Assembly (NCBI RefSeq): GCF_964340395.1
Contig: NC_135557.1
Span: forward strand, 8,928,960-8,992,959
DNA length: 64,000 nt
Origin: Glandiceps talaboti
Lineage: Eukaryota; Hemichordata; Enteropneusta; Spengelidae
Reading direction: 5' to 3'
In this document: positions 1 through 64,000 of the stretch, piece by piece
Layout: every line of letters begins with the position of its first letter
How positions within the stretch are numbered: the stretch's first letter is position 1
The notes under the pieces: generated by a model
The model's database searches: none
The model's input: only the letters and a program-made list of their open reading frames with translations
What the model was told of the DNA's origin: nothing
Program-made: the position numbers and the translations under genes

Positions 1-107
1 GGATTCGTTATTTCTATACTTTATTTTCTTTATAAACTGAGCTGTTTACTTTATGTATTTACACCCTCTGATGTTGTTTGTAATGAGCTATTTTATTATC
101 TTTTCAG
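1..107 (+). other. 3' end of an intron of the EGF–VWC gene
   Basis: AT-rich intronic sequence ending in a pyrimidine-rich tract and TTTTCAG at 101–107, the acceptor of the first visible EGF exon. No coding sequence is seen. Confidence 0.7.
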
Positions 108-51722
<51,615 letters not shown>

Positions 51723-52196
51723 ATGTACCATATAGTTGTGTAACGTTTGCTGCCAATGCTGTCATTTCAAAAATCAATCGAAATATATCAAACCATTCCA
51801 ATATTTTCACAATATATAAACAAACGTCCAGTCCTTCTATCACATTTGTTCGTGGACATCCATGTGTTTTTCTCAGAGTTTTGTCAAAATCTGTGGGCAA
51901 TCTTTGAAAGCACATCTTTGATGATTTTGGTTTACTTATTTCATAATATCTATACTGCTCCAGACTTTTAAAATATATATCTGTGCATGTCTCAATACTC
52001 ATGTTCCTCATCAAGCTACAGTTTGTTCCATGAATATATTCTATAGTCTAGAATTCTAAACTGGTACAGTATTATGTTTTAAAACTTCATTACTAATACC
52101 AGTCTAGTCAAGATGGTTCTTTGAACACAGAGTCTGTGCTCCCCCAACCATGTTCATATAAACAAGTTGACATCGTTGTGACTATAGAGCATATAA
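51723..52196. other. Probable 3' UTR
   Basis: AT-rich sequence after the stop. No AATAAA is seen near the stop; the first clear ones are at 53836 and 54426, so the transcript end is unresolved. Confidence 0.4.
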
Positions 52197-52500
52197 GAAT
52201 GGTGGCTATGATATCCCATTTCATATGGTGGCTATGATATATCCCATATCATATGGTGGCTATGATATCCCATTTCATATGGTGGCTATGGTATATCCCA
52301 TTTCATATGGTGGCTATGATATATCCCATATCATATGGTGGCTATGATATCCCATATCATGTGGTGGCTATGATATTCCATATCATGTGGTATCTATGAT
52401 ATCCCATATCATATTGTGGCTATAATAATACCCCTTATCATATTGTGGTTATGATATATCCCATATCATGGCGGACTATAATATATCCCATACCATTTGG
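52197..52500. repeat. 26-bp minisatellite
   Basis: Around eleven variants of GGTGGCTATGATATCCCATT plus TCATAT, in the 3' flank of the EGF–VWC gene. The sequence just before it (GACTATAGAGCATATAAGAA) also occurs at 47462. Confidence 0.85.
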
Positions 52501-55224
52501 TGATTTTTTTATGATAATTATGCAGCTATACTATTTATTCAAAACTTCATGGCTACTTAATATAAACCTGTTTAGCAAGGCAGGATTTTTTTAAATGTAT
52601 AATTCTTAGACAAATTTGAAAATGACATGTATTATTACTATTAATAAGTTGGCTTCTTTTTTTTTTTTACAAATGTTCCATTTTTAGAAATTGAAAATTT
52701 AATTTTATATAACTCTTTCTATAGAGCCAAGACAGGAAAGAAATTATTGATGAATCTGAAATAATTGATATTAATTGTATGTTAGTGGGTCTTAGATGAT
52801 GGCAGAATTACTTGAACTGGCAGCTAGGGTTTTTTCTCTTTTTATGTACTATCTGAATGTACCAACTTTTAAAATTGTCATATTTATTCACAATTGTAAA
52901 CATACTCATACTTGAAATGTGGCATACACGTACTTATTTGGAGCAGTGGAGATTTGTAGACATGCACATTCAACGTGCGCGTTATGTTCTCAGTTCATGT
53001 ACCGTACTTACTCGGGTTAGCGCCCTCACACGGGCAAACGCCCAGTGCTTTCGATTACACAATGTCTATTTTTAGAATAGTTGCGGTTCACCGCCCACCC
53101 ACTGGTATTAAGCAGTTAATAGTGGAGTCATGTTGAATTTGTTTATTTTTATCTATATTAAAAATGAATCTATGTAAACACGCATGCCAAGCTGCAATGA
53201 TGGACATTCATAGCCCAAAGTAATTTTCTTTTCCTAGTGAACCCTCCATTAAAAAACTGAAATAGATTATTACAAATTTGTACAGTGGAGGTTAGGAAAC
53301 AACTTTTACAACAATCATTCTCAGCTCTTCAATCTTCCCAGATTTTTATAGATGTGTTAATTTTCCCCAGGTGCATTTTCTTTGATTTGATTGCTCGAAT
53401 TAATGTAGTATGTTTATGTTTTAGTGGAATATAGAATGGATTTATTAACCTCACCATTCAAAATAGCAGTCAACATGATAATCCTGCCAGTGTCATGGAA
53501 CGTATTGACATCTATAAGGTCATTAAACAGTGCAGTTACTTGTTCATACATCAACATACATATTCATTGTATGAAAACACAGTTTTTCTTAGTTAATTGA
53601 ACACGTTATTGTATGCCTTATGATGCACATGTAGACTTAAGATAAGGACATTCGGGATACTTCTTGGAGAAGTAAAGTTTATGTTACTGACAGGCAATAT
53701 ATATGAGAAAAAGTAGTGCCTTGTCTAAATTGTAGTTTTCAAAATATGTTTAACTTTGCAATCACACTGAAGAGAAACCTTAATGATAACAATCAGTATA
53801 CTTTTATCAACATTAAAACGTTTTGTTTTGCTTGTAATAAAGATATTACTATCCCGATAAAGATATTTCTACCTTTATAATTTTTATTGAAATTTCCTCT
53901 CCTCATGTCAAGCAGGCCTCAATCTGATCCTCATTGACATATGCCCATATATGGGCAAAAATATATTACATCGAAGTCAGACGTGAATACGAAAGTGTGT
54001 TCACTGATTCCCTATATTCCGTTTGATACGTTAGTTTGTTTCCATGCATATTATTTAAAGGTCAAAGGTTAGAGTGAAGCAATTTCCAAATATACATTGT
54101 AACAACCTATAGTGTACCATGCATTCGCCACGTGTTAGCCTGATCCTATCCTTTTCAAATAATGAAAGGAATTTTGGGGGTTAACTGTTTTGGTTTTAAA
54201 GAATTATGTAACCTATTATTTTCTGAAAGAATTAAGACATCATTCGGCGAATATAGTGGATTCTAAGGATTTATTTTGATATCGTTTTTACCAACATTAA
54301 AATTTTAGAATTTGTAAGTGGACTATTGCGTGATTGTGGATTTGATGCATGGCGACCTCAATGGTGAAAAGAAGCCGACCCTGCAAAGCTCCGCGTTTTT
54401 GTAACATTTATTGAGTATTACCCTGAATAAAGATATTTAATAATAATAATAATAATATTTCAAAAAATTTCTATTTCCACCACTTGATTTTAACTGAGAA
54501 CGAGTTGAATTTTGTTTAGCATAGGTAACAGCTGCAGAAGATTAATATTTTTTATTTGCCAGGAACTTACTCCTTTTTTGTCCAAGATTGCCATGTGTTG
54601 TCTTGAAAGACGTGAGGTGATGAAAGATATGCCTTTAGCTATGCTCTGACCAGGTAATATTTAGAGATAGTTTATATTTTGTAATCACCATAAATAAGAA
54701 TTATCAAGTGTTTTCTTTTTATATATTCCTATTCTTCTTCACATTCAATAAATGGACCTATATTATAATATTATTCGCCATACTTTGTCTTGTGTGTATC
54801 AAATACTTGCATGCCATGATTTGATCGTTTGTAAAATTCTTGCTATTTTTTTTTTACCTTCCGTACGGGAAGATTATGTTTTAGTAGTGTCTGTTTGTCT
54901 ATATACATTGTATGTAAGTATGTATGTATGTATGTATGTATGTGTATGTATATGTATGTGTGTGTATGTATGCGTGCGTGCGTGATGTGTTGGTTGGTTG
55001 GTTGGTTGATTGGTTGATTGGTACAAGTCAATCAAAATTTGACACGTATTCTTTCGGGTAATGGCTAGAACTAATTAGATTTTGGTAAGCATTCCCTGGA
55101 TACTAAATGATCCATTTGTATATAATTAATAATGATCATTAATTTGGCTATATCTTGAGAATAACTTTAAATTCAATAGTAAATAATTTGGTACGTACAG
55201 TCACATGCATTCAATTAGGACTGA
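52501..55224. other. Intergenic/3' flank; a possible retroposon tail and a short GTAT/GGTT tract
   Basis: No exon seen. AATAAA occurs at 53836 and 54426. The segment 54353–54455 ends in AATAAAG followed by an AAT run, like a retroposon 3' tail. A GTAT then GGTT simple repeat lies at 54912–55020. Confidence 0.45.
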
Positions 55225-55384
55225 AAATGTTTCACTGCCGACCCTAAACTTTTTTTTTCTCCATATTCGAGGGAAAAAATACTAAAATTGTGAAATCTCG
55301 CCAGAAAGTGCGGAAACTGACATCAACTTAAAAAGACAACATGAAACTGTTCTTCCAATCCGTAATGGCTGTGCATCTGATGGG
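55225..55384 (+). repeat. Solo arm of repeat F
   Basis: CACTGCCGACCCTAAACTTT, GGAAACTGACATCAACTTA and GTTCTTCCAATCCGTAATGG match the arms of the 1.55-kb element just downstream. Confidence 0.65.
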
Positions 55385-55794
55385 AAGAAACCTACATAAC
55401 ACAGAGACCATTTGGAAAACAATATAGAAAACATATAACTACCTGAACTGGACACTGAGCTAGACAGTCACATATGAAAAAAATAATACATTAGGTATAA
55501 TATATGCAGATTTTTTATTTTATTTATTACAGTATAACAAAATAAAATAAAACATCTGCTTATACCTACCCCGGCTATTCAAACATTTAGCGTAATCAGA
55601 GCCACACAATTTGTTTATTAGGCCTTCAGTTTAAATATGGTTTCATGTGCTGCACTTTGAAAATGTATTTGTAGCTAGTATGAAATGTTCATTAACCCCC
55701 AACAGGTATAGCTCTGAAGAGGCTATAGGAATGACCTAAGTCCGTTTATCCAACTGTGTACAGCTAAAGCCTACAGATATAATTGTTTGCTTCC

Positions 55795-57347
55795 GGTTAC
55801 CCGACCTTCACCTAGTTTTTCACTGCCGACCCTCAACTTTTTTTACGTATTCAAGAAAAAAAATAATAAAATCGAAAAAAAATTGTCTCAAGTCTCAAGA
55901 GAAACAGTGGTTGCAGAAACTGACATCGGCTTAAAAAGACAATATAAAATTGTTCTTCCAATTGCAATCTGTAATGGCTATACATCTGATAGCTAGGAGG
56001 CTCGTACCGAATATTGAGCTTAACAATGTGACTTTATTTCTGTACATAAATAGTGCTGAGATTGGATATGGCAGAGCCACGTCCGTCTCTGGCTATCTCT
56101 CCATTGCGAATCATAAAGTGCAATATATAAACTTATTCCAGTCTTTTGTTCTAATTACATTAAATAATATAACATACAAATATAAGCTACATCCTAACAA
56201 TAAATAGTGTGTCGGGGGGGGGGGGGGTCCCATAGACGACAATACGGGGAGAGTACCGGTCCGCGCGAAAGGGGTCATTTTTTTATGCTGGTTGGTATCA
56301 AAAAGGTATACTTTTCATGAGGTGGTGGTATTAGAAATGTATGGGTGAATCAAAATTGGCGTTAATTAACAGAGACTATGCAGTCAACACTGGAAGCGTT
56401 TCAACCTGGTGTATCTACCTTCAAAACGTCTGTATTCTCATCGCTCATGCCACACTACATCTCGGCTAGCTTCCCCTAGGAGCTCTGGCTTTTACTAATT
56501 AAAATGCAACTGATTGGTATCAGAAAGGATATACATTTTGCATAAAATTGGTATCCCAACACGTTGGGTTTCAATGTTTGTGAGGACCCTCCCCGTAATG
56601 TTACCCAATGAGTTAACCCCCCCCCCCCCATTGAACCTACTCTCAATATTGCACACGATTAGGTAAGCTTATATTCAATCGGTTGAATCGTCTACAGTTT
56701 TTTTATTTGTACAGATGGACGTCGACTCATAACACTGTATGGCGAAACAAAAATTGTGTATTTCCGATAACATTGCCTTAGACAATAGGGTAGGGATGTC
56801 AAGATTTTTTTTTTTATCTTTTTTGTTTTTGTTTTATTTTTCAAAAATATTGCTTGGACCCACCAACAAACAATATGTCAGTCACTGATAGTTTGATGAA
56901 ATATGTCGGACATCACTGGGGAAAGGAAACTGGCGTACCTGAAGCTTAGGTCAATAACCTTAAACTACGGTCGGTCGAGTTATCGGAAAAGCACATTAGG
57001 TGTAAAGAAAATTGTATGGTTCCGATTACATTCAATTTTAAAATAGGTGGGGTAGGTAGATTTTTTATTTTATTCTATTTCATTTTTTTCATGTGTGAGT
57101 GTCTAGTTCAGGTTTTCCATTGTTTTCCAAATGGTCTCTGTGGTGTTTATTTCTTCCTATCAGATGTACAACCATTACAGATTGGAAGAATACTTTTATA
57201 TTGTCTTTTGAAGTTGATGTCAGTTTCCACACCCACTATTTCTCGCGAGACTTCACGATTTTCACGATTGTATTATTGTTTTTTTTTCTCGAATACGTAA
57301 AAAAGGGTTTAGGGTCGGTATGAAAAACTAGGTGGGGTCGGGTAACC
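55795..57347. mobile_element. 1.55-kb element with ~190-bp inverted arms (repeat F)
   Basis: Left arm starts GGTTACCCGACCTTCACC and right arm ends GGTGGGGTCGGGTAACC; both run through ACTAGTTTTTC/GAAAAACTAG-like words, the GCCGACCC word, AAAAGACAATATAA and TCTTCCAAT. The middle holds a G run, a C run and no long open frame. Best read as a foldback or terminal-inverted-repeat DNA element. Confidence 0.65.
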
Positions 57348-57748
57348 TGAACTAAACATTTTTTTTACTTGGCCTTATAATAAAAAAATCATGTAGTGAA
57401 TTTGCATTTTACGGTACGGTAACATATGCTGTCGAACAGCCTGTTGGGATTTGGTTGACGGAAAAACAATGAAGTGCATTCTTGGAAATATAATAGTTCA
57501 GGCTGGGTAAATAGAAAACACGAACGAGGCCGATGATAGCATTATATTGTATATTCGTGGAGCTATCTCCAAATATAGACACACAATATTAACACGTCTC
57601 TACTTCTTGACGGACATATGCGTAAGAAGAGTTATGCAATCATTGGAAAACAAGAGCAATCTAGTCTAGTTCCTATACTAGTATCGTTACGATTTATACC
57701 TTCACTCACACCACAGTTGGCATCCTAGGAATCCTGCCCTCTAGTAGG

Positions 57749-58436
<688 letters not shown>

Positions 58437-58595
58437 AGATACAGACCTGTACGTCCTGGCAGAGAATGAAAGTAGCACACCTATGTAGGCCAATCGCGAT
58501 GTTTGTTATGTAAATGAAAACACATATCACATTATCATTCTATGTTACTCGTTGCTTAACAACACGGCCGCCATTGCAGTAATTCTTTCTTACAG

Positions 58596-58694
58596 GAGAC
58601 GCTGTTGAATACTATCATTGTTTGCTAAAACCATGGCGTTATCACAAACGTAAATATATTCAAGGTACGTACGACATCGAAAGAGTACTTCGAC
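58596..58694 (+). other. Putative 5' UTR of the ARM–TIR gene
   Basis: A good acceptor (TTCTTTCTTACAG) ends at 58595, so this could be the 3' part of a spliced leader exon, or the transcript may simply start upstream. CAAGGTACGT at 58662–58671 looks like a donor, but its use would skip the ATG at 58695. Confidence 0.4.
58633..58653 (+). CDS. Short upstream open reading frame
   Basis: ACCATGG is a strong start context; the frame MALSQT stops at TAA after six codons, 41 nt before the main start. If in the transcript, it would lower translation of the ARM–TIR protein. Confidence 0.35.
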   Translation: MALSQT

Positions 58695-59276
58695 ATGGGG
58701 TCTGCACCTAGCGCGAAGAAAAACCAAGTAAATGAGGTAACGGCGGACTGTAAAGACGATGAAACTACAGAAAATACTATGCCCTCCGACGTGGCCGAGG
58801 CATTCGCTGGAAAGGCAGCACTGGCAGCCCATAAGGTGAGACTGGAGAACCACCCTGAAATACAAGAGGTGTTACCAAACATGAAAGCAGCCGTGCAAAC
58901 AATTGACAACAATGCCAACAAGGCAGAAATAACGGAAGGGGTTCTCCGTGAGATTGCCGAGGCCATTGAAGACGACATAGAACAGATTTGTTACACCTAC
59001 GACTCGAAAGAACAGCGTCGATTAATATGCGACCAGCTTGGATACGATGGCATGATACCAGCGTGCGGAAGATTCTATAGACGTGTCTTAAAAGGGGGAA
59101 CCGTCCTAAGGAGTGATTTGATCGCAAATACCATGTTTTCGATGCTCAATATTATCACATCATTGACAGACCGCAGTGAGATGATTTGCCAACAGTGTAA
59201 ACACGAAGGATTATTAGACGTTCTACTTGAAGGGCTGAACGACAAGGAATTACAAGAAAAACACACGAGTAATCCA
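58695..59276 (+). CDS. ARM–TIR exon 1 (start codon)
   Basis: 582 nt, 194 codons, ending at CCA before donor GTGAGT. Start chosen at the MGS codon: first in-frame Met, myristoylation-like, context GACATGG. Unspliced reading would continue 37 codons to TAA at 59388–59390. Helix-rich, with CDQLGYDGMIPACGRFYRR and EMICQQCKHEGLLDVLLEG. Confidence 0.88.
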
Positions 59277-62200
59277 GTGAGTATGAATTCGAAAACCACC
59301 GTCCCTCGTTATGTGATAAACGAAAGTACACAATATTCCATTCTAGGCCATGAGGGCGCTAGGCAATCCGTAACAATCAGAACAAGATAAAGCATTCGCA
59401 TGTCAAATAAATGGAGAAAAAAATAAACCAGAAAAAAAGTATTAATTTAGGGGGAACACAGTTTCTTTTTGTTTGGTTTCAACAAAGCCATGTTATGATA
59501 TTTCAACGTATGATTAGAGCACAGATCACCGGATATGTTCCCCCAATATAATAGTAAGACAATGTCTGACTTTATCAAATAAAGCCCCTGTAATATGAAA
59601 GACAGCTATCCAGATGACATCAGGACCACTGAATAAACTTCCCCTCTACAACAAGGGGAAAACATGAAAAAAGCTGAATGTTTTCAATCATAATTTCCAT
59701 ACTGGCTATTTCGTGCGTGAAGGATGTAAAGTTCAGGTGTATCGAATAGAATTGAATGACTAAGATTTTGGTGATGTTGTACGATTCCAAGCAGGATCAG
59801 AACATAACATTTGTAAAAAACGAAACGAAAGTACCTAAATGAGTTTTTTGTTACTCTGTCGAAACACAAGTGAGTTTTTTTTCCCTGACAACTGTCCTTC
59901 GGACAATAGGACATTTCCACTATCTCTTTTGTCTTACAGTTAAATATCCCCCCCCCCAGTATTTTTCGTCTTTCAGCATACGAGTGATCCAAGGGGCCCT
60001 TGTCACTACGAGTCGCTAGATGAGTTGTGACAACCCTTTATAGTCACTTGTATTTTTTCGGATGAATAAAGACAAATATTGGGAATTATATAATTATACC
60101 ATTGCCAGTAATATACAAAAAAAGAACTCCGGGTAAGTAATGGTAATTTTGGAACGTTTTGATTCATATTTCGAACACAGCAGAACAAATGACGTAGACA
60201 CGGATTGTCGTGACATACACGCACGTTGTGGTGACGTAGAGCGACCAGAGTATATAATCCATATTTTTTGTTGAACCTGGCTCGTGCATGCGTATATAAT
60301 AAACATGTCATGCTTTCATGTTTCACAACTATTTCTTTTGTTCCTCTATATAGATGTCTTACAGGTTTTGCCTGATGTACCTGGGTGTGGTTTACAATTG
60401 TGCCAAAGGGAACGTCAGTCGACAGTTCTTCAATCAACACAATGCCGTTAATATCGTGGACCCATACACAAAATCAACGGACAAGACGGTCAAGGCGTTA
60501 TCTGTCATGGCTATTGCTTATATCATGGAAGAAGACGAACAAAATGATCTAATTGTGGCTGATAAAACATTGATACGTTATGTTATCCGAACATTTAATG
60601 AAGCCATAAATACCAGCGATAAAACATCACTGGAAGGTTTCTCAGTTGAGGTACGTATTCGATCGTCGTAAAACACTGTCAATTGTCGTAAAACACTTTA
60701 AGCATCGCAAAACAGTCGAATTCGTAAAGCATTGCCAATCGTCCTAAAGCACTTTCAGTCGTTATAAAGCCCTATCAATTGTCGTAAAGCACTTTCAATC
60801 GTCACAAAACTGTCAATTATCCTACAGCACTAGTTTCAATCGTCTTAAAGCCCTGTCAATTGTGGCAAAGCCCCTTCAATCGTCGTGAAGCACTGTGAAT
60901 TCCACTAACCTGGACTTTCTGTACATGCGCAAATAAAGATGACCCATAACTTCACTATAATGAACCTTCACCTCACCAGGAAATACAGTTAGCGGAGATG
61001 TATTTGTATAGGATGAACAATTGATATTCATAATTCCTAAGTGCTTATTACCTCGAGATAAAGTAATGGAAATCCGTTTTCATGTCTGCTAAGCCCCATT
61101 AGGCAACAGTGGAACATTGCCAGAACAGTTACAGTGAACAAGAGTTTCAATTTGGTGTTTTTTTCAAAACAATGTTATTACTACGTGCATGTTTAATAAT
61201 GAACGCTTCAAAACAAACAAGTCTTGTCATGTGGCCGGACTCTGTTTACTTTCTCGCAGTCTAGAGGAAAAATAAGTTCAAAATATATAATATCATAACT
61301 ATGCAAAGCCCATAAGCTCGCGCAGACTAGATTCATTTGTGACCGGCTACCAAAGCTGCCTCACGATGATATTGTAGATAGCGCCCTCTGCGTGGAGAAT
61401 GCGCATAACATATAGAATGCGCATGCGTAGTCATTGCACCGCAATGCATCATTGGGTAAATCCACCACAAAAAAATCGCATAGTACACAGTACTGTAATT
61501 TACCCACAACTCCCCTTGATTTGTACTGTTGAAAGTTGTGTTTCTAATAACTTTTTCTGCTCTACATATTAACAATAATGTAAACCATCTAAAAACTTAT
61601 TTAGTTTTATCTATGATAAGTACGGTTAGATATTAGGCCTAAAGTTGCAAAATCATCATTAAAAGGCTATAGCAGTCCCAGTTCGCAGGTACTACAAATG
61701 CAATGATTTTGGGAGGCAAGTAAATGACAAACTGAGGTAGCCCTTCTCTATAAAAAGTTAACATGTAAATTTCCTTTGTCATTTCCATTGACAAAAATCA
61801 ATATCTTTTGTATTTGGCTAACAGGTGCTTCGTGTCTCCTTGTCTTACTTCAAATTATTCTTAGTGATTTGTTACACAATTGTTTGAACTTTTTACAAAA
61901 TTCCTATCTCCTCTCTCAGTAATGCATGATTTTCAAAATCATTTAAAATGGGATATGAGAAGAATAGTATGCTTAAAAGTACGATTTCATACTTTACACA
62001 AATAGTCTACAGTTTTCTGTACACATGGGAGATATACCTGGCTTTGCTGAAGAACCTCCGAGGATACAAACCAGAATGAATCATAGGATATCTCAAGGAC
62101 TGTGTAGTATATAGGACGCGAATGCCTAGTTAGTCATTGAGCTGCTACGCGGTCGCTTTGCGACCTCTGCACAAGCTAGTACAATCTACTTATAGACAAG

Positions 62201-63054
62201 AAAAGAAAATATGGACATTTTATTGCTATTGAGTGAGGCCATGTCGACACAAGTTATTTTAGCCTGTTTATGGCACTTACAGTATATTCCGTTCAATCTC
62301 TCTTACCATAGGCTTGTGAGTTGAATTACAAACAGTTATACAGTTTGAAAATCTCAATACATAATATTTCCCCAATCAGATTGCCGTCACTATGGTGTAT
62401 TCAAATGTATACAGATGATACATGCAAATGAAATGTATGCAGATGAACCCACCCCTCAACTGCACATGTTAAGGTATTTACAGAGCAGTAACAATATTCG
62501 CATCTCTCAGGTTTGCGTACATATTCAAAATACTAATCAACTTAGTTAATATTGTAATTTATGTTAAGGAATTGGCCCAGGGATTATCAAGTCTGGCTAA
62601 CCATGACAAGAACAAGAAAATAATAGTTGAAGCCGGCGCGTTACCACTGTTGGTCCAATTAATGAAGGAGGGTGACGAAAAAGAAATATTTTGTGCAACA
62701 CGTGCTGTTTGGACGCTAGGATTTGATGATGATAATAAAGGTAAAATAAAGCAAGAACCAGGAGCTGTTGAACGATTGGAGCAGTTAAAGTCACATGACA
62801 GCCAGCGAATCCAACAAGCAGCAAACGGTGCACTGTGGGTAATTCAAGGAGACCAACGTTTTCATGGTAGGTGTACTCTACTCTATTCTATGCAAGTTCA
62901 CTATATATTTGTAAGTCTGCGTATATGACTATTATCACAGTCATGAACAGGTTGAAAACTGTGAAAACCCATATATATATAAACTCAATATATGTAAAAT
63001 GTCTATGCTGGAGTATACAGTGCTCAATACATTTGTATGTAAAGCGGTGTAAAT

Positions 63055-63115
<61 letters not shown>

Positions 63116-63806
63116 ATTTTATAGTAATTGTGTTCAAAGTTACAGCTGCTGTATACTTTTCCAGTTTTACTTGGTAAACATTGGTACATGTAATTGCCTT
63201 GTGAATAAGTATATCACAAATGTACAATTTTGGACATGTGATTAAGGTTGGTCCCATTATTCATATTGTGTACATACATACATCGAGCCACTGTACTTTC
63301 AAGTAAATGCAGTTGTATTAGTTTAATTGTGTGTGTCCCAAAAGTATAAAGATGGGTAGTTCAGCTAATTACAAGAATCGAACAATTCCAGCAAAGTTTG
63401 GTCAATTTTGCAACTGGCTAAAATGCAGGAAGAATAGCAAAAATACACAACTGACTCGACAGGAATTTTTATGGTGGAATGTAAATCTCACTGTGTAAAT
63501 CATATCAACCCTGCCACATTTCAGAGAAAAAAGAACACAGTTTTTCTGACAAAGGCAGTCGTGAAGGAGGCGAAGACATCTCTGAGGAATGCAGTGACCA
63601 TGTAATGATCAGCTACCAATGGGATGTACAGAAATTAATGTTAAAGCTCAAACAGCAACTTGAGAAAAATGGCTACCGTGTATGGATGGACCTTGATCAA
63701 ATGGGTGGGTCTACACTACAGGCAATGGCAGATGCAGTAGAAAATGCAGCTGTTGTTTTGGTTTGTGTGTCGCAAAAGTACAAAGACAGTCCTAACTGTA
63801 GAGTCG
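58695..63806 (+). CDS. Armadillo-repeat protein with C-terminal TIR domain (4 exons, 3' incomplete)
   Basis: Four exons (58695–59276, 60354–60650, 62569–62866, 63525–63806) join in frame to about 486 residues; more TIR exons must lie right of the window. N-terminus MGSAPSAKK fits the N-myristoylation pattern MGxxxS/T. Residues to about 390 are helical, with recognisable ARM repeats in exon 3 (IIVEAGALPLLVQLMKEG, CATRAVWTLGFDDDN, QQAANGALWVIQ). A polar linker precedes the TIR (HVMISYQW, GYRVWMDLDQMGGSTLQAMA, VVLVCVSQKYKDSPNCR). ARM–TIR proteins are expanded in many marine invertebrates; the domain set recalls SARM1 (ARM–SAM–TIR NADase), but no SAM is seen. Role in innate immunity or NAD metabolism is inferred. 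Confidence 0.88.
59945..60300 (+). mobile_element. Dispersed repeat family B, copy 5
   Basis: In ARM–TIR intron 1: CCAGTATTTTTCGTC, AGTCGCTAGATGAGTTGTGA, TTCATATTTCGAACACAGCA and CCAGAGTATATAATCCATAT. Ends about 50 bp before exon 2. Confidence 0.65.
60354..60650 (+). CDS. ARM–TIR exon 2
   Basis: 297 nt, phase 0–0, acceptor CTATATAG, donor GTACGT. Contains YLGVVYNCAKGNVSRQFFNQ and ALSVMAIAYIMEEDEQNDL. An alternative AG at 60364 would remove the first residues and change frame. Confidence 0.85.
60663..60900. repeat. Degenerate ~20-bp tandem repeat
   Basis: About twelve variants of GTCGTAAAGCACTTTCAATT, beginning 13 bp after the exon 2 donor. Confidence 0.85.
60901..62568. other. Intron 2 of the ARM–TIR gene, nothing recognised
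   Basis: About 1.7 kb of intron. No exon with ARM or TIR patterns, no clear tandem or inverted repeat by eye. Confidence 0.4.
62569..62866 (+). CDS. ARM–TIR exon 3 (armadillo repeats)
   Basis: 298 nt, phase 0 to 1, acceptor ATGTTAAG (weak), donor GTAGGT. ELAQGLSSLANHDKNKK, then IIVEAGALPLLVQLMKEG and QQAANGALWVIQG, typical ARM helix 2–3 patterns. Confidence 0.9.
63058..63115. repeat. (TA)n microsatellite
   Basis: About 58 bp of TA repeat in the intron before the TIR exon. Confidence 0.95.
63525..63806 (+). CDS. ARM–TIR exon 4 (start of TIR domain)
   Basis: 282 nt, phase 1–1, acceptor CATTTCAG, donor GTAAGT. Charged linker EKKEHSFSDKGSREGGEDIS, then TIR box 1 (HVMISYQW), GYRVWMDLDQMGGSTLQAMA and VLVCVSQKYKDSPNCRV. 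Aligned with SARM1 (VFIDVEKLEAGKFEDK), the catalytic Glu falls on Gln in TLQAM. The rest of the TIR is in later exons. Confidence 0.93.
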
Positions 63807-64000
63807 GTAAGTGGAAAACGTTTTGATTGGTCCGAGCCAAGTATAGCAGGTATTGGAATGCAAAAAGTAACGAGTAGAACATTCCTGATAAACAAATTCA
63901 ATCCCGACGTTTCGAAACAATATTTTTTTGTCCTAGACATAGGATATAAGCTATATAGTAGGTCATCACCTGACTTTATATCTAAATGTAATGGAATAGA
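63807..64000 (+). other. Intron after ARM–TIR exon 4
   Basis: Intron running off the window. It contains CCCGACGTTTCGAAACAATA followed by a T run and GTCCTAGACAT, a conserved-looking dispersed-repeat word (see findings). Confidence 0.5.

Overview
The window is animal nuclear DNA from an intron-rich, AT-rich genome. Exons are short and flanked by GT–AG introns. The introns are full of microsatellites, minisatellites, palindromic MITE-like repeats and tRNA-derived SINEs. An EGF–VWC–VWD secreted protein next to an ARM–TIR protein suggests a marine invertebrate such as a hemichordate, cephalochordate or lophotrochozoan. I cannot decide the phylum from the sequence alone.

Positions 1–51722 (+ strand) hold most of one very large gene that enters from the left. 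I place 56 coding exons whose phases join without a break, about 2,128 residues. The order is 27 short EGF domains (108–19723), one calcium-binding EGF (20731–20871), 14 VWC domains (21911–46393), a VWD domain with the GDPH motif (46778–49370), a C8 segment (49609–49789) and a TIL domain ending at a TAG stop (51514–51722). The VWC–VWD–TIL end resembles kielin/chordin-like and crossveinless-2/BMPER proteins, which bind BMP-type ligands outside the cell. The long EGF array in front is not part of the vertebrate members. EGF exons 4–16 are 13 almost identical 99-nt exons made by recent duplication at two scales (277 bp and about 2.65 kb).

The most unusual signal is that the 3' ends of at least six exons of this gene (EGF1, VWC1, VWC2, VWC6, VWC9, VWC13), each with its 5' splice site, are copied again, once or as a tandem array, in the intron that follows. 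The VWC13 array has eleven 42-bp units, several with intact in-frame donors. The VWC9 array has about seven 61-bp units whose donors have mostly changed from GT to AT.

Positions 51723–58595 are intergenic or 3'-flanking DNA with a 26-bp tandem repeat, a 1.55-kb inverted-repeat element and a second foldback element around a TA/CA microsatellite. Positions 58596–63806 (+ strand) hold the first four exons of a second gene: a possibly N-myristoylated armadillo-repeat protein with a C-terminal TIR domain, cut by the window edge. The TIR has Gln where catalytic NADase TIRs carry Glu.

The two genes show no obvious functional link. The first is secreted; the second is an intracellular innate-immune or NAD-metabolism type of protein.
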